Shown here: in pieces, positions 31,559-38,985 of the stretch
How the letters are laid out: every line of letters begins with the position of its first letter
How positions within the stretch are numbered: position 1 is the first letter of the stretch
Assembly: GCF_001620055.1 (NCBI RefSeq)
Contig: NZ_LQGY01000015.1
Location: forward strand, 1 to 38,985
Length of the DNA: 38,985 nucleotides
DNA from: Agromyces sp. NDB4Y10
GTDB taxonomy: Bacteria > Actinomycetota > Actinomycetes > Actinomycetales > Microbacteriaceae
Direction of reading: 5' to 3'
The notes under the pieces: model-generated
What the model saw: the letters and a program-made list of their open reading frames with translations, nothing else
Told to the model about the DNA's origin: nothing
Databases searched by the model: none
Program-made: the position numbers and the translations under genes

Positions 31559-33025
31559 CTACTGCAGCGCCGAGGTGAGCCGGGCGAGGTTGTCGAGGAT
31601 GGTCGACCGCAGCGGCTGCTGCATCCACTCGTCGAGGGTGAGCTCGCGGCTGTCCCGTCGGTAGCCGTCCTCGACCGCGCGCATCTCGCGCACGAAGGAC
31701 GCCCCGCGGACCAGCAGCGACACCTCCATGTTGAGCTCGAACGACCGGATGTCCATGTTGCTCGAACCGATCACCGCCACGTCGTCGTCGATCGTGAAGT
31801 GCTTGGCGTGCAGGATGAACGGCGCCTTGTACATGTAGATGCGCACCCCAGCCCGCAGCAGCGCCTCGTAGTACGACCGTTGCGCGTGGTACACGAGGGC
31901 CTGGTCGCCGATCTCGGAGACGAACAGCTCGACGTGCACGCCGCGCTGCGTCGCGCCGCTGATCGCCCGGAGCATCGCCTCGTCGGGCACGAAGTAGGGG
32001 CTCGTGATGATGATGCGCTCCCTGGCCGCGTACAGCAGCGCGAGGAACAGCTTGAGGTTGTTCTCGTTCTGGTAGCCGGGCCCGCTCGGCACGACCTGGC
32101 AGTCGAGGTTCTGCAGCTCCGACTCCTGCTCGAACGGGATCAGCTCGTCACGCGACGGCGCCTCGCCCGTCTCGAGGTACCAGTCGGTGGCGAAGATCGC
32201 GTCGAGGCCCGACACGATGGGCCCCTCGACCTCGGCGACGAGCTCCTGCCACTTGAGTCCGCGCCGGAGGTTGCTGCGCTTGTGGTAGCTCCGGTCGATG
32301 ACGTTCTGCGAACCCATGTAGGCGATCTCGCCGTCGACGACGAGGATCTTGCGGTGGTTGCGCAGGTCGGGTCGCTGGTACCGGCCCTTGAGCGGCTGCA
32401 CGGGCAGCATGAGCTGCCACTCGATGCCGAAGTCGGTGAGGCGGCGCAGCGTGCGCTTGTAGCCCTTCACGCGGCGGGACGCGATGTGGTCGAGCAGCAC
32501 GCGGACCTCGACGCCGCGCGCGGCCGCGTTGCCGAGCGCGTCGATGAAGCGGGCCGTGGTCGAGTCGTACGCGAAGATGTAGAACTCCGCGTGCACGTAC
32601 CGGGTGGCCCGGTCGACCGCGTCGGCCATCGCGTCGAGCGACGCCTCGTAGTCGCCGATGAGCCTCGCGCCGTTCTGCCCGATGAGCGGCATCGCGCCGA
32701 GGTTGCGGTTCAGCCGCACGACGCCCTCGAACCAGTCCGGCCAGGCCGAGCTGTCGCTCACGCGCTCGACGCCGTGGGTGCTCTCGCGGATGAACCGGTC
32801 CACCTGCTCCTGCTTGTCGCGCCGCGACTTCGGGAGCTTCGGGTTGCCGATCAGCAGGAAGAACAGGATGCCGATGTAGGGGATGAAGAAGATGGCGAGC
32901 AACCACGCCATGCCCGCGGTGGGGCGCCGGTTGCGCGGCACGACGATGATCGCGATGATCCGGACGACGAGGTCGATGAGCAGCAGGATGCCGCCGATGA
33001 GGGCCGTCGTCTGCGCCGGCGTCAT
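31559..33025 (-). CDS. cls: Cardiolipin synthase
   Basis: 488-aa phospholipase-D-superfamily enzyme that joins phosphatidylglycerol units into cardiolipin at the inner membrane. Two N-terminal membrane helices (TALIGGILLLIDLVVRIIAIIVV and MAWLLAIFFIPYIGILFFLLI) precede two HKD catalytic motifs: His224/Lys226/Asp231 in HRKILVVD, followed by GSQN, and His406/Lys408/Asp413 in HAKHFTIDD, followed by GSSN. The C-terminus ends with the expected LDEWMQQPLRSTILDNLARL. It lies 6 nt after a 58-aa membrane protein and is probably the last gene of that transcript. Confidence 0.95.
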   Translation of the reverse strand: MTPAQTTALIGGILLLIDLVVRIIAIIVVPRNRRPTAGMAWLLAIFFIPYIGILFFLLIGNPKLPKSRRDKQEQVDRFIRESTHGVERVSDSSAWPDWFEGVVRLNRNLGAMPLIGQNGARLIGDYEASLDAMADAVDRATRYVHAEFYIFAYDSTTARFIDALGNAAARGVEVRVLLDHIASRRVKGYKRTLRRLTDFGIEWQLMLPVQPLKGRYQRPDLRNHRKILVVDGEIAYMGSQNVIDRSYHKRSNLRRGLKWQELVAEVEGPIVSGLDAIFATDWYLETGEAPSRDELIPFEQESELQNLDCQVVPSGPGYQNENNLKLFLALLYAARERIIITSPYFVPDEAMLRAISGATQRGVHVELFVSEIGDQALVYHAQRSYYEALLRAGVRIYMYKAPFILHAKHFTIDDDVAVIGSSNMDIRSFELNMEVSLLVRGASFVREMRAVEDGYRRDSRELTLDEWMQQPLRSTILDNLARLTSALQ

Positions 33026-33031
33026 CCCCGG

Positions 33032-33208
33032 TTACGCGGCCCGGTGCTCGCCGGTGCGCTTCGCGCGCTCCTCGGCCTCGATCCGGGCGTAGGCGTCGCG
33101 CTCGTGGCGGTCGGCGCGCACGACCGCGCGCATCACGAACCAGAACATGAGTCCGATGAGCACGGTCGGAGCCACCGACCAGATGGCGTTCGCCCAGAAT
33201 TCGTCCAT
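33032..33208 (-). CDS. Small single-span membrane protein, 58 aa
   Basis: Frame runs from ATG 33206-33208 to TAA 33032-33034. The N-terminus MDEFWANAIW leads into one membrane helix (SVAPTVLIGLMFWFVMRAVV) and a highly charged cytoplasmic helix (RADRHERDAYARIEAEERAK). A TATTCT box on the minus strand lies 9 nt before the ATG, and cls starts 6 nt after its stop, so translation is probably coupled to cls. I know no function; a membrane-anchored partner of Cls or LysS would fit the position but is speculation. Confidence 0.75.
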   Translation of the reverse strand: MDEFWANAIWSVAPTVLIGLMFWFVMRAVVRADRHERDAYARIEAEERAKRTGEHRAA

Positions 33209-33293
33209 AGCCGTTCCAGAATACGGGGGTTTCCTCGGGTTCGCTGGGTGCGGGTCGCCCCAGCTCGGGGTACGGCGAGCGGATGCCGCGGCG

Positions 33294-33443
33294 TCAGCCT
33301 CCGGTGACGATGCCCCAGATGCCCGAACCGAGCAGGTACAGGCCGATCGCGCCGACGATGACCCAGATCGCGACGCGCGCGAAGGAGGGCTGCCGCGGGT
33401 CGCGCTCGGGCTCGAGCTCCTTCTTGGGGAGGTAGTCGTTCAT
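33294..33443 (-). CDS. Small single-span membrane protein, 49 aa
   Basis: Frame from ATG 33441-33443 to TGA 33294-33296. A charged N-terminus (YLPKKELEPERDPRQPSF) is followed by one C-terminal membrane helix (VAIWVIVGAIGLYLLGSGIW). The codon bias is clean G/C3 throughout. It sits 27 nt after the lysS stop, same strand, so likely co-transcribed. Function unknown. A dispersed decamer (33279-33289) lies just past its stop. Confidence 0.7.
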   Translation of the reverse strand: MNDYLPKKELEPERDPRQPSFARVAIWVIVGAIGLYLLGSGIWGIVTGG

Positions 33444-33470
33444 CGCGTCATCCGTTCGATTCGGGGCCGG

Positions 33471-34979
33471 TCACTTCACGAGGGGGAACAGGATCGTCTC
33501 CCGGATGCCGAGCCCGGTGATGGCCATGAGGAGGCGGTCGATGCCCATGCCCATGCCGCCCGTCGGGGGCATGCCGAACTCGAGCGCACGCAGGAACTCC
33601 TCGTCGAGGCGCATCGCCTCGGGGTCGCCGCCCGCGGCGAGACGCGCCTGTTCGACGAACCGCTCGCGCTGCACGACCGGGTCGACGAGCTCCGAGTAGC
33701 CGGTCGCGAGCTCGAAGCCGCGCACGTAGAGGTCCCACTTCTCGACGACGCCGGGGATGCTGCGGTGCTGGCGCACGAGCGGCGACGTGTCGAGCGGGAA
33801 GTCCATCACGAACGTCGGGCGCTCGAGGCCCGGCTTCACGTGGTGCTCCCAGAGCTCCTCGACGTACTTGCCCGGCAGCGGGTGGTCGATCTCGATGTCG
33901 ACCGCCGCGGCGAGCTCCTGCAGGCGAGACATCGGCGTCTCGGGCGTGATGCGCTCGCCGACCGCGTCCGACAGCGAGTCGTACATCGACAGCCGCTCCC
34001 AGTCGCCGCCGAGGTCGTACTCGGTGCCGTCGGCCCACGTGACGACGTGGGATCCCGACACGGCGTGCGCGGCGTCCTGGATGAGCCGCTGGGTGAGGTC
34101 GGCGATCGAGTGGTAGTCGCCGTACGCCTCGTAGGCCTCGAGCATCGCGAACTCGGGACTGTGCGTCGAATCGGCGCCCTCGTTGCGGAAGTTGCGGTTG
34201 ATCTCGAACACGCGCTCGATGCCGCCGACGACCGCGCGCTTCAGGTACAGCTCGGGCGCGATGCGCAGGTACAGCTCGGTGTCGAACGCGTTCGAGTGCG
34301 TGACGAACGGCCGCGCCGACGCGCCGCCGTGCATGACCTGCAGCATGGGCGTCTCGACCTCGACGAAGCCGAGCTCGGTGAACGTGCGGCGCAGGCTCGC
34401 GTTGACGGCGGCCCGGTCGAGCACGTTGCGGCGCGCCTGATCGCGCGCGATCAGGTCGAGGTACCGGCTGCGGACCCGCGTCTCCTCGGAGAGCTCGTGG
34501 TGCAGGTTCGGCAGCGGGTTGATGGCCTTCGCCGCCATCCGCCACTCGCTCACCATGATCGACAGCTCGCCCCGGCGGCTCGTGATCACCTCGCCCGCGA
34601 CGAACACGTGGTCGCCGAGGTCGACGAGCTCCTTCCACGCCGCGAGCGACTCCTCGCCCACCTCGCCGAGCGAGACCATCGCCTGGATACGGCTGCCGTC
34701 GCCCGACTGCAGCGCGGCGAAGCACAGCTTGCCGGTGTTGCGCAGGTGCACCACGCGCCCCGCCACGCCCACGGTTTCGCCGCTGCGCTCGTCGACGCCG
34801 AGACCCACGAACCGGTCGCGCACCTCGGGGATCGACGACGTGATCGGCAGGCTCACCGGGTAGGCGCCCGCGCCGAGGTCGTCGGATGCCGCGTTGAGCC
34901 GCTCGCGCTTGGCCAGACGCACAGCCTTCTGCTCCGAGATCTCCTCGGCGGTCGGCTCGTGCGTGGTCTCGTCGGCCAT
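33471..34979 (-). CDS. lysS: Lysine--tRNA ligase, class II
   Basis: 502 aa, normal length for LysS. The OB-fold anticodon-binding domain spans ~55-165 ([21 protein letters not shown]). Class II motif 1 is [14 protein letters not shown], motif 2 [20 protein letters not shown], motif 3 [11 protein letters not shown]. It charges tRNA-Lys. There is no fused MprF-like membrane domain, so this is not LysX. A GGAG Shine-Dalgarno lies 5 nt before ATG 34979, and a TACGCT -10-like box at 35045-35050 (minus) may give it its own promoter in the 119-nt gap after panC. Confidence 0.97.
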   Translation of the reverse strand: MADETTHEPTAEEISEQKAVRLAKRERLNAASDDLGAGAYPVSLPITSSIPEVRDRFVGLGVDERSGETVGVAGRVVHLRNTGKLCFAALQSGDGSRIQAMVSLGEVGEESLAAWKELVDLGDHVFVAGEVITSRRGELSIMVSEWRMAAKAINPLPNLHHELSEETRVRSRYLDLIARDQARRNVLDRAAVNASLRRTFTELGFVEVETPMLQVMHGGASARPFVTHSNAFDTELYLRIAPELYLKRAVVGGIERVFEINRNFRNEGADSTHSPEFAMLEAYEAYGDYHSIADLTQRLIQDAAHAVSGSHVVTWADGTEYDLGGDWERLSMYDSLSDAVGERITPETPMSRLQELAAAVDIEIDHPLPGKYVEELWEHHVKPGLERPTFVMDFPLDTSPLVRQHRSIPGVVEKWDLYVRGFELATGYSELVDPVVQRERFVEQARLAAGGDPEAMRLDEEFLRALEFGMPPTGGMGMGIDRLLMAITGLGIRETILFPLVK

Positions 34980-35098
34980 GTGGACTCCGGAATCGGTCGG
35001 CGGGGGCGTGGGGAGGCGGCATCCGTTCGCGGACGCCAGAGAACAGCGTAGCCCGCCGCCCCCGGCCGAGCCTGACCGGTGCCCGGATGCCGCGGCGT
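34980..35098 (-). promoter_or_regulatory. lysS leader with two inverted decamers
   Basis: Gap between panC and lysS. It holds a possible -10 TACGCT (complement of 35045-35050), the lysS Shine-Dalgarno, and two oppositely oriented decamers (35016-35026, 35083-35093). They are too far apart for a tight hairpin. Confidence 0.4.
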
Positions 35099-36007
35099 TC
35101 AGCCCAGCGAGATGACCGCGTTGTCGATGAGCCGCGTCGAGCCCACGCGCGCCGCGACGAGCACGAGCGCCTCGCCGCGCGCCTCCTCCCCGACGGGGAG
35201 GAACGTCTCGGGGTCGACGACCACCAGGTAGTCGAGCTCGACGCCGTCGTGGTCGCCGAACGCGGCCGCCGCCTCGGCGAGCACCTCGTCGAGCCCCTCG
35301 GCGCCCACGGCCTCGGCGGCGGCGAGCGACTCCGACAGCAGCAGCGCCGCGCGGCGCTGGTCGCCCTCGAGGTACCGGTTGCGACTCGACATCGCCAGCC
35401 CGTCGGGCTCGCGGACGGTCGGCACCACCTCGATCGCGAGCGGCACGTCGAGCTCGCGCACCATCCGGCGCACCAGGAACACCTGCTGGGCGTCCTTCTG
35501 CCCGAACACCGCGTGGTCGGGACGGACGATGTTGAACAGCTTCGCGACGACGGTGAGCATGCCGTCGAAGTGCCCGGGGCGGGAGGCGCCCTCGTACAGC
35601 TCGCCGATGCGGCCGGCCGTCACGCGCGTCTCGACGGCCCCCTCGGGGTACATCTCGTCGGGCGACGGCGCGAAGACGAGCTCGACGCCGTGCGCGCCGA
35701 GCGCGGCGAGGTCGGCCTCGAGCGTGCGGGGGTACCGGTCGAGGTCCTCCCCCGCGCCGAACTGGAGCGGGTTCACGAAGATCGACACCACGACCACATC
35801 GGCAACCTCGCGGGCGCGGCGCACGAGCGCGAGATGCCCGTCGTGGAGCGCGCCCATCGTCGGCACGAGCGCCACGCGGCGCCCGGCGGCGCGGTGCGCG
35901 TCGACCTCGTCGCGGATCCCGGCGACCGTGTCGACCACCCGAGGTGCGACGACGACGGATGCCGCCGTGCCACCCGCCCGGCCCCCACCGACCCTGCGCT
36001 CGCTCAC
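35099..36007 (-). CDS. panC: Pantothenate synthetase
   Basis: 302-aa ATP-dependent ligase joining pantoate and beta-alanine. The nucleotide-binding HxGH motif is HDGH at 55-58 within [15 protein letters not shown]. The segment [19 protein letters not shown] follows, then [13 protein letters not shown] and AMSSRNRYL (KMSKS equivalent). A ~20-residue Gly/Arg/Ala-rich N-terminal extension precedes the fold; starting later is possible but the GTG overlaps the DUF2520 stop (GTGA), supporting the longer form. panB and panD are not in the window; in mycobacteria panD and coaX lie between panC and lysS and here they do not. Confidence 0.95.
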   Translation of the reverse strand: MSERRVGGGRAGGTAASVVVAPRVVDTVAGIRDEVDAHRAAGRRVALVPTMGALHDGHLALVRRAREVADVVVVSIFVNPLQFGAGEDLDRYPRTLEADLAALGAHGVELVFAPSPDEMYPEGAVETRVTAGRIGELYEGASRPGHFDGMLTVVAKLFNIVRPDHAVFGQKDAQQVFLVRRMVRELDVPLAIEVVPTVREPDGLAMSSRNRYLEGDQRRAALLLSESLAAAEAVGAEGLDEVLAEAAAAFGDHDGVELDYLVVVDPETFLPVGEEARGEALVLVAARVGSTRLIDNAVISLG

Positions 36008-36768
36008 CTGTCACCTCCGGACGGCCGTGCGTCGTCGGCCCCGTCGATCGTAGTCGCCCCGCCGTCGACCGTCGGACCGGGGTCGTGCCGCGCGAGCGCG
36101 TTCTCGACCGAGCTGCGCACGAGCGACGCGAGCACGGAGCCCGCCCGCGCCACGCCGATCCCCTCGAGGATGCCGGCCGCCTGGTCGACGATCGCGCTCG
36201 AGAACGAGACCGCGGTGTCGACCGCGTCCGCGTACGCGCCGCGATCCTCCTCGGCGACGACGAACGGCTCGCCGCCCATCTCGACCGCGAGCGCCTGGGC
36301 GATCGGCAGCACCGGCGCCGGCGCCGTCACCGCGAACCACGTGCCGGCCAAGCGCGTGAGGTCGATGCTCGTGCCCGTGAACGTCATGGCCGGGTGGATC
36401 GCCAGCGGGATGGCCCCGGACCGCAGCGCGGGGGCGAGCACGTCGACGCCGTAGCGCGCGGCCGTGTGGAGGACGAGCTGACCCGGGCGCCAGGCTCCCG
36501 CCGCGGCGAGGCCCTCGACGAGGGGCGCCAGTTCGTCGGCGGGCACCGCGAGCAGCACGAGTTCGCTGCGCTCGATGATCTCGGGGATGGGCAGGACGGG
36601 GACGTCGGGCAGCATCGCCGCAGCGCGCTCGCGGCTCGCGTCGGACACGGCGGAGATGCCGGTGAGCGCGTGGCCGGCGCCCGCGAGCGCCGAGGCGAGC
36701 ACCGCGCCGACCCGGCCGGCCCCGATCGTGCCGACGCCGAGGCGGCCCGCCCGTCGGTCAGCGACCAT
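36004..36768 (-). CDS. Rossmann-like and DUF2520 domain protein
   Basis: 254 aa. An N-terminal NAD(P)-binding fold has GAGRVG (16-21) and [15 protein letters not shown]; the C-terminal DUF2520 helical domain includes [21 protein letters not shown] and [24 protein letters not shown]. The overall plan is that of ketopantoate reductase and 6-phosphogluconate-dehydrogenase-like enzymes. The gene precedes panC here and, as I recall, in M. tuberculosis (Rv3603c next to panC), so a role in pantoate metabolism is plausible but unproven. It overlaps panC by 4 nt and the upstream PH-domain gene by 11 nt. Confidence 0.85.
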   Translation of the reverse strand: MVADRRAGRLGVGTIGAGRVGAVLASALAGAGHALTGISAVSDASRERAAAMLPDVPVLPIPEIIERSELVLLAVPADELAPLVEGLAAAGAWRPGQLVLHTAARYGVDVLAPALRSGAIPLAIHPAMTFTGTSIDLTRLAGTWFAVTAPAPVLPIAQALAVEMGGEPFVVAEEDRGAYADAVDTAVSFSSAIVDQAAGILEGIGVARAGSVLASLVRSSVENALARHDPGPTVDGGATTIDGADDARPSGGDR

Positions 36769-38380
36769 CGGCGGTCACCCCCCAGCGGTCGGTGCGGTCC
36801 CGAAGGGCGCGTGCGACGGATTCGGCGGCGAGCGCCTCGAACGCGGCATCCGCATCGGCCCGGTCGAGCGCGGGCACCTCGGCCGTCACGGGGCCCATCA
36901 CGGTGTGGATGCGCAACGAGGCGACGCGGAGGGCGCGCCGGACGGGACCCGCCGCGATCGCCACCGACTGCATGCGCGCGAGCGGCACGAGCACGGCGCT
37001 GCGGACGAGCAGTCCGCGTCGGAGCAGCGCGAGCCCGCCGTGCACGGCGAGCCCGATCCGCCGCCACGAGAACGGACGGATCCAGGCGGCCCGTCCCGGC
37101 GCGACGAGGAAGCCCGCGGTCGGCCCGGAGCCGGTCATGCCGGCGAGCAGCAGGTGGTCGAGCGTCGGATCGGCATCGGGCACGAACAGGCCCACCACCC
37201 GGCGGACGTCGTCGATCGTGCCGACGGGGAGCACGAGGGTGCGCTGGATCCCGTCGTTGCCGGCGGCGAGCGACTGCCCGGCGACGTTGATGCGGATGCT
37301 CCACCAGCCGAACGGACGCCAGAGCAGCCACTGGGTCGCCTCGATCGCGTGCACCCGCCCCGGCGGGATCGTCTGGTTCGCGGTCGACAGCAGGCCCGAG
37401 CCGATGCGCACGCCGTCGGCCGTGCCGGCGATCGAGTAGCGCAGCGACTTCGTGATGCGCGACCACAGGTAGCTGATCAGGCCGATGGCCGCGGGCACGA
37501 ACGTGAACAGCACCCATGGCGCGCCGCTGATCACGCCCGTGGTGATGACCACGACGAGCACGGCGAACCAGATCATCGAGCCGCCGAGGAGCGCCGACGC
37601 GATCACGCGCGGCAGGGGCAGCCGGACGATGGACTCCGGCGGTGCGAGCGACGGGTCGAGCTCGGGCGCGCGGAACTCGTCGACGCGGCGGCCGACGAGC
37701 TGGCCGGCGCGGGCTGCGAGCGTGCCCGGCTCCCCCGCCTCCGCCTCGACGTCGGTCGCGGGCTCGGCCCCGGTCGCCCCGGCGCCCCGCGCCCCGGAGG
37801 CGAGGCGGAGCAGGTCGGCCCGGAGCCGTTCCGCCTGCGCCGAGCCGAGGTACGCGAGGTCGACGTTGCCCGACTGCCCGGCCACCGACACGTCGAGCTT
37901 CGCGGTGCCGAACAGCCGCGCGAAGAGCGGTCGGTTGAGGTTGATGCCCTGCACGCGGTCGAGCCGGGCGCTGCGGTGCGAGCGGAACAGGATGCCGCTG
38001 CGGACCTCGAGCGCCTCGGAGGTCACGCGGAAGGTGTGCATGCGCCACGCGAGGTGGAATCCGGCGATCACGAGGACGATGACGACCGCGAGGGCCACGA
38101 GCGCCCAGCCGATGAGCCCGTTGACCACGATCCCGCCGATCGGGTCCTCGGCCCAGTCGCCGCTCCATCCGGCGGAGGGCTCGAACCGGTCATCGGGCGC
38201 GACGGGCGCGAACAGCAGCAGGAAGACCTCGACGACGCGTTCGCGCAGGTTGGCGATCACGAATCCGAGCACGGCGAGGAAGACGAGTCCGCCGCGCAGG
38301 AGCGGACTCGCCGGATGCAGGCGGTGCCACTCGCCGTCGGCGAGATCGCGCACCGGTGTCCTGGGGCCGGTCCCGGTCAC
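36758..38380 (-). CDS. Bacterial PH-domain membrane protein, YdbT-like (three bPH2 repeats)
   Basis: 540 aa. Paired membrane helices (LLRGGLVFLAVLGFVIANL, LVALAVVIVLVIAGFHLAW; later ALLGGSMIWFAVLVVVITTGV and VLFTFVPAAIGLISYLW) alternate with bPH2 modules: FRVTSEALEVRSGILFRSHRSARL, YSIAGTADGVRIGSGLLSTANQ, and LLRRGLLVRSAVLVPLARMQS. This is the YdbT architecture. The Ala/Gly/Glu-rich segment ~165-210 is a linker. GTG 38380 overlaps the stop of the neighbouring PH gene (GTGA). YdbS/YdbT of Bacillus affect resistance to some bacteriocins; the function here is unknown. Confidence 0.85.
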   Translation of the reverse strand: MTGTGPRTPVRDLADGEWHRLHPASPLLRGGLVFLAVLGFVIANLRERVVEVFLLLFAPVAPDDRFEPSAGWSGDWAEDPIGGIVVNGLIGWALVALAVVIVLVIAGFHLAWRMHTFRVTSEALEVRSGILFRSHRSARLDRVQGINLNRPLFARLFGTAKLDVSVAGQSGNVDLAYLGSAQAERLRADLLRLASGARGAGATGAEPATDVEAEAGEPGTLAARAGQLVGRRVDEFRAPELDPSLAPPESIVRLPLPRVIASALLGGSMIWFAVLVVVITTGVISGAPWVLFTFVPAAIGLISYLWSRITKSLRYSIAGTADGVRIGSGLLSTANQTIPPGRVHAIEATQWLLWRPFGWWSIRINVAGQSLAAGNDGIQRTLVLPVGTIDDVRRVVGLFVPDADPTLDHLLLAGMTGSGPTAGFLVAPGRAAWIRPFSWRRIGLAVHGGLALLRRGLLVRSAVLVPLARMQSVAIAAGPVRRALRVASLRIHTVMGPVTAEVPALDRADADAAFEALAAESVARALRDRTDRWGVTADGR

Positions 38381-38985
38381 AGCCCCGCCCGGCGCGTCTC
38401 GGCGAGGGCGACGAGTTCGTCGCGCAGCCGCTCCGCCTCCTCGAGCGGCAGGCCGGGCAGCGTGACCGCGGTCGCGGCGGCGGCCGTGACGAACTTCAGG
38501 TCGGCGAGGCCCAGCGCGCGCGAGACCGGACCGCGCGTGATGTCGACGAGCTGCATGCGGCCGTAGGGCACCGCCACCTGCCGCTGGAACATGATGCCGC
38601 GCCGGAAGACGAGGTCGTCGGCGCGGAGCCGGTACCCGATCGAGCGCACCCGGCGCGGTTCGAGCGCGATGGCGACGAGCGCGATCGCACCGATCGCGGC
38701 GGCGGCCCACCAGAGGACGGGCAGGTCGAGCCAGGTTCCCGCGACGAGGAGCACGGCGACGGTGATGCCCGAGCCGATCACCGATCCCACGACCTCGACG
38801 ACGACGTGCTTGGGCGAGACGCGTCGCCAGTCGGCGTCGATCTCGCGGGGCGCGGCCGGCGGCGCGGGCGGCATGGGCGGCGGCACCGGCGGCATCGCCG
38901 GGGATGCGGGCGGCATCGCCGGGGGCGCGAGTTCGGGCGCCGGCGGGGCGGGCGCCGGCGACCCGGAGCTCGGCCCGGCCGAGCG
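38377..38985 (-). CDS. Bacterial PH-domain membrane protein, YdbS-like (5' end at window edge)
   Basis: The frame is open to the window edge. From the edge it reads a Pro/Ala/Ser-rich segment that continues through an internal ATG (38916) and several PPM repeats, then DADWRRVSPKHVVVEVVGSV, two hydrophobic helices (SGITVAVLLVAGTWLDLPVLWWAAAAIGAIALVAI in two parts) and one bPH2 domain (YRLRADDLVFRRGIMFQRQ, VPYGRMQLVDITRGP). The proline-rich stretch is cytoplasmic and continues upstream of the ATG, so the true start is probably outside the window. Coupled to the following YdbT-like gene by a 4-nt overlap. Confidence 0.8.
   Translation of the reverse strand, partial: RSAGPSSGSPAPAPPAPELAPPAMPPASPAMPPVPPPMPPAPPAAPREIDADWRRVSPKHVVVEVVGSVIGSGITVAVLLVAGTWLDLPVLWWAAAAIGAIALVAIALEPRRVRSIGYRLRADDLVFRRGIMFQRQVAVPYGRMQLVDITRGPVSRALGLADLKFVTAAAATAVTLPGLPLEEAERLRDELVALAETRRAGL

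Noticed and set aside
28532..33307. 1,591-codon plus-strand open frame
   Set aside because: It is antisense to the M14 peptidase and cls. Its translation is Arg/Val/Asp/His/Glu-biased low-complexity sequence, a by-product of G/C third positions on the other strand.

Overview
The window reads as chromosome from a high-GC actinobacterium, most probably a Microbacteriaceae (Agromyces/Microbacterium-like). The base composition is very GC-rich with strong G/C at third codon positions. The gene content is actinobacterial: DUF5997 beside a LysR-type sensor, a DUF4916 NUDIX protein, ClpC, an Rv2747-like N-acetylglutamate synthase, and a DUF2520-panC pair followed by lysS. Many genes carry a TANNNT box 6-7 nt before the start codon, the actinobacterial leaderless-mRNA layout. 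Taxonomy is inference; there is no rRNA here.

Layout. 1-6.1 kb: tail of an unknown gene, a small hypothetical protein, GNAT acetyltransferase, NUDIX protein, esterase, the DUF5997/LysR-type divergent pair, a class I glutamine amidotransferase, a GlsB-type membrane protein and a DinB-like polymerase. 6.1-9.7 kb: a large P2-type cation ATPase divergent from a tandem universal stress protein, with two matching inverted boxes between them. 9.78-13.05 kb: a decayed prophage in the 3' end of tRNA-Ser(CGA). It has recognisable attL/attR, a VapBC45-like toxin-antitoxin pair, a lipoprotein, an HNH nuclease, and truncated prohead protease and integrase genes that abut at a deletion junction. 13.2-18.7 kb: flavoprotein, anchored SGNH hydrolase, radA, an SseB-like protein, an anchored exported protein and argA. 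18.8-24.6 kb: clpC, a DUF2975/YozG-like regulator pair, a double-ACT protein, a lipoprotein and a pirin. 24.6-28.5 kb: a fructose operon (fruR-fruK-fruA). 28.6-33.4 kb: a secreted M14 peptidase, cardiolipin synthase and two short membrane proteins. 33.5-39 kb: lysS, panC, the DUF2520 protein and two bacterial PH-domain membrane proteins.

The most striking signal is not a gene. The decamer CGGATGCCGC (either strand) occurs about 31 times by eye, almost equally on both strands, roughly one per 1.2 kb of chromosomal sequence. It falls in both coding and intergenic DNA, twice as a perfect head-to-head dyad, and not once in the 3.3 kb prophage remnant. Inside genes it forces otherwise avoided codons (GAT, GCA, TCC), so it looks selected at DNA level, much as DNA uptake sequences are. 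Other leads are the prophage scar, a possible split LysR system, paired DosR-like boxes between the stress protein and the ATPase, and a 20-bp perfect hairpin between two divergent genes.
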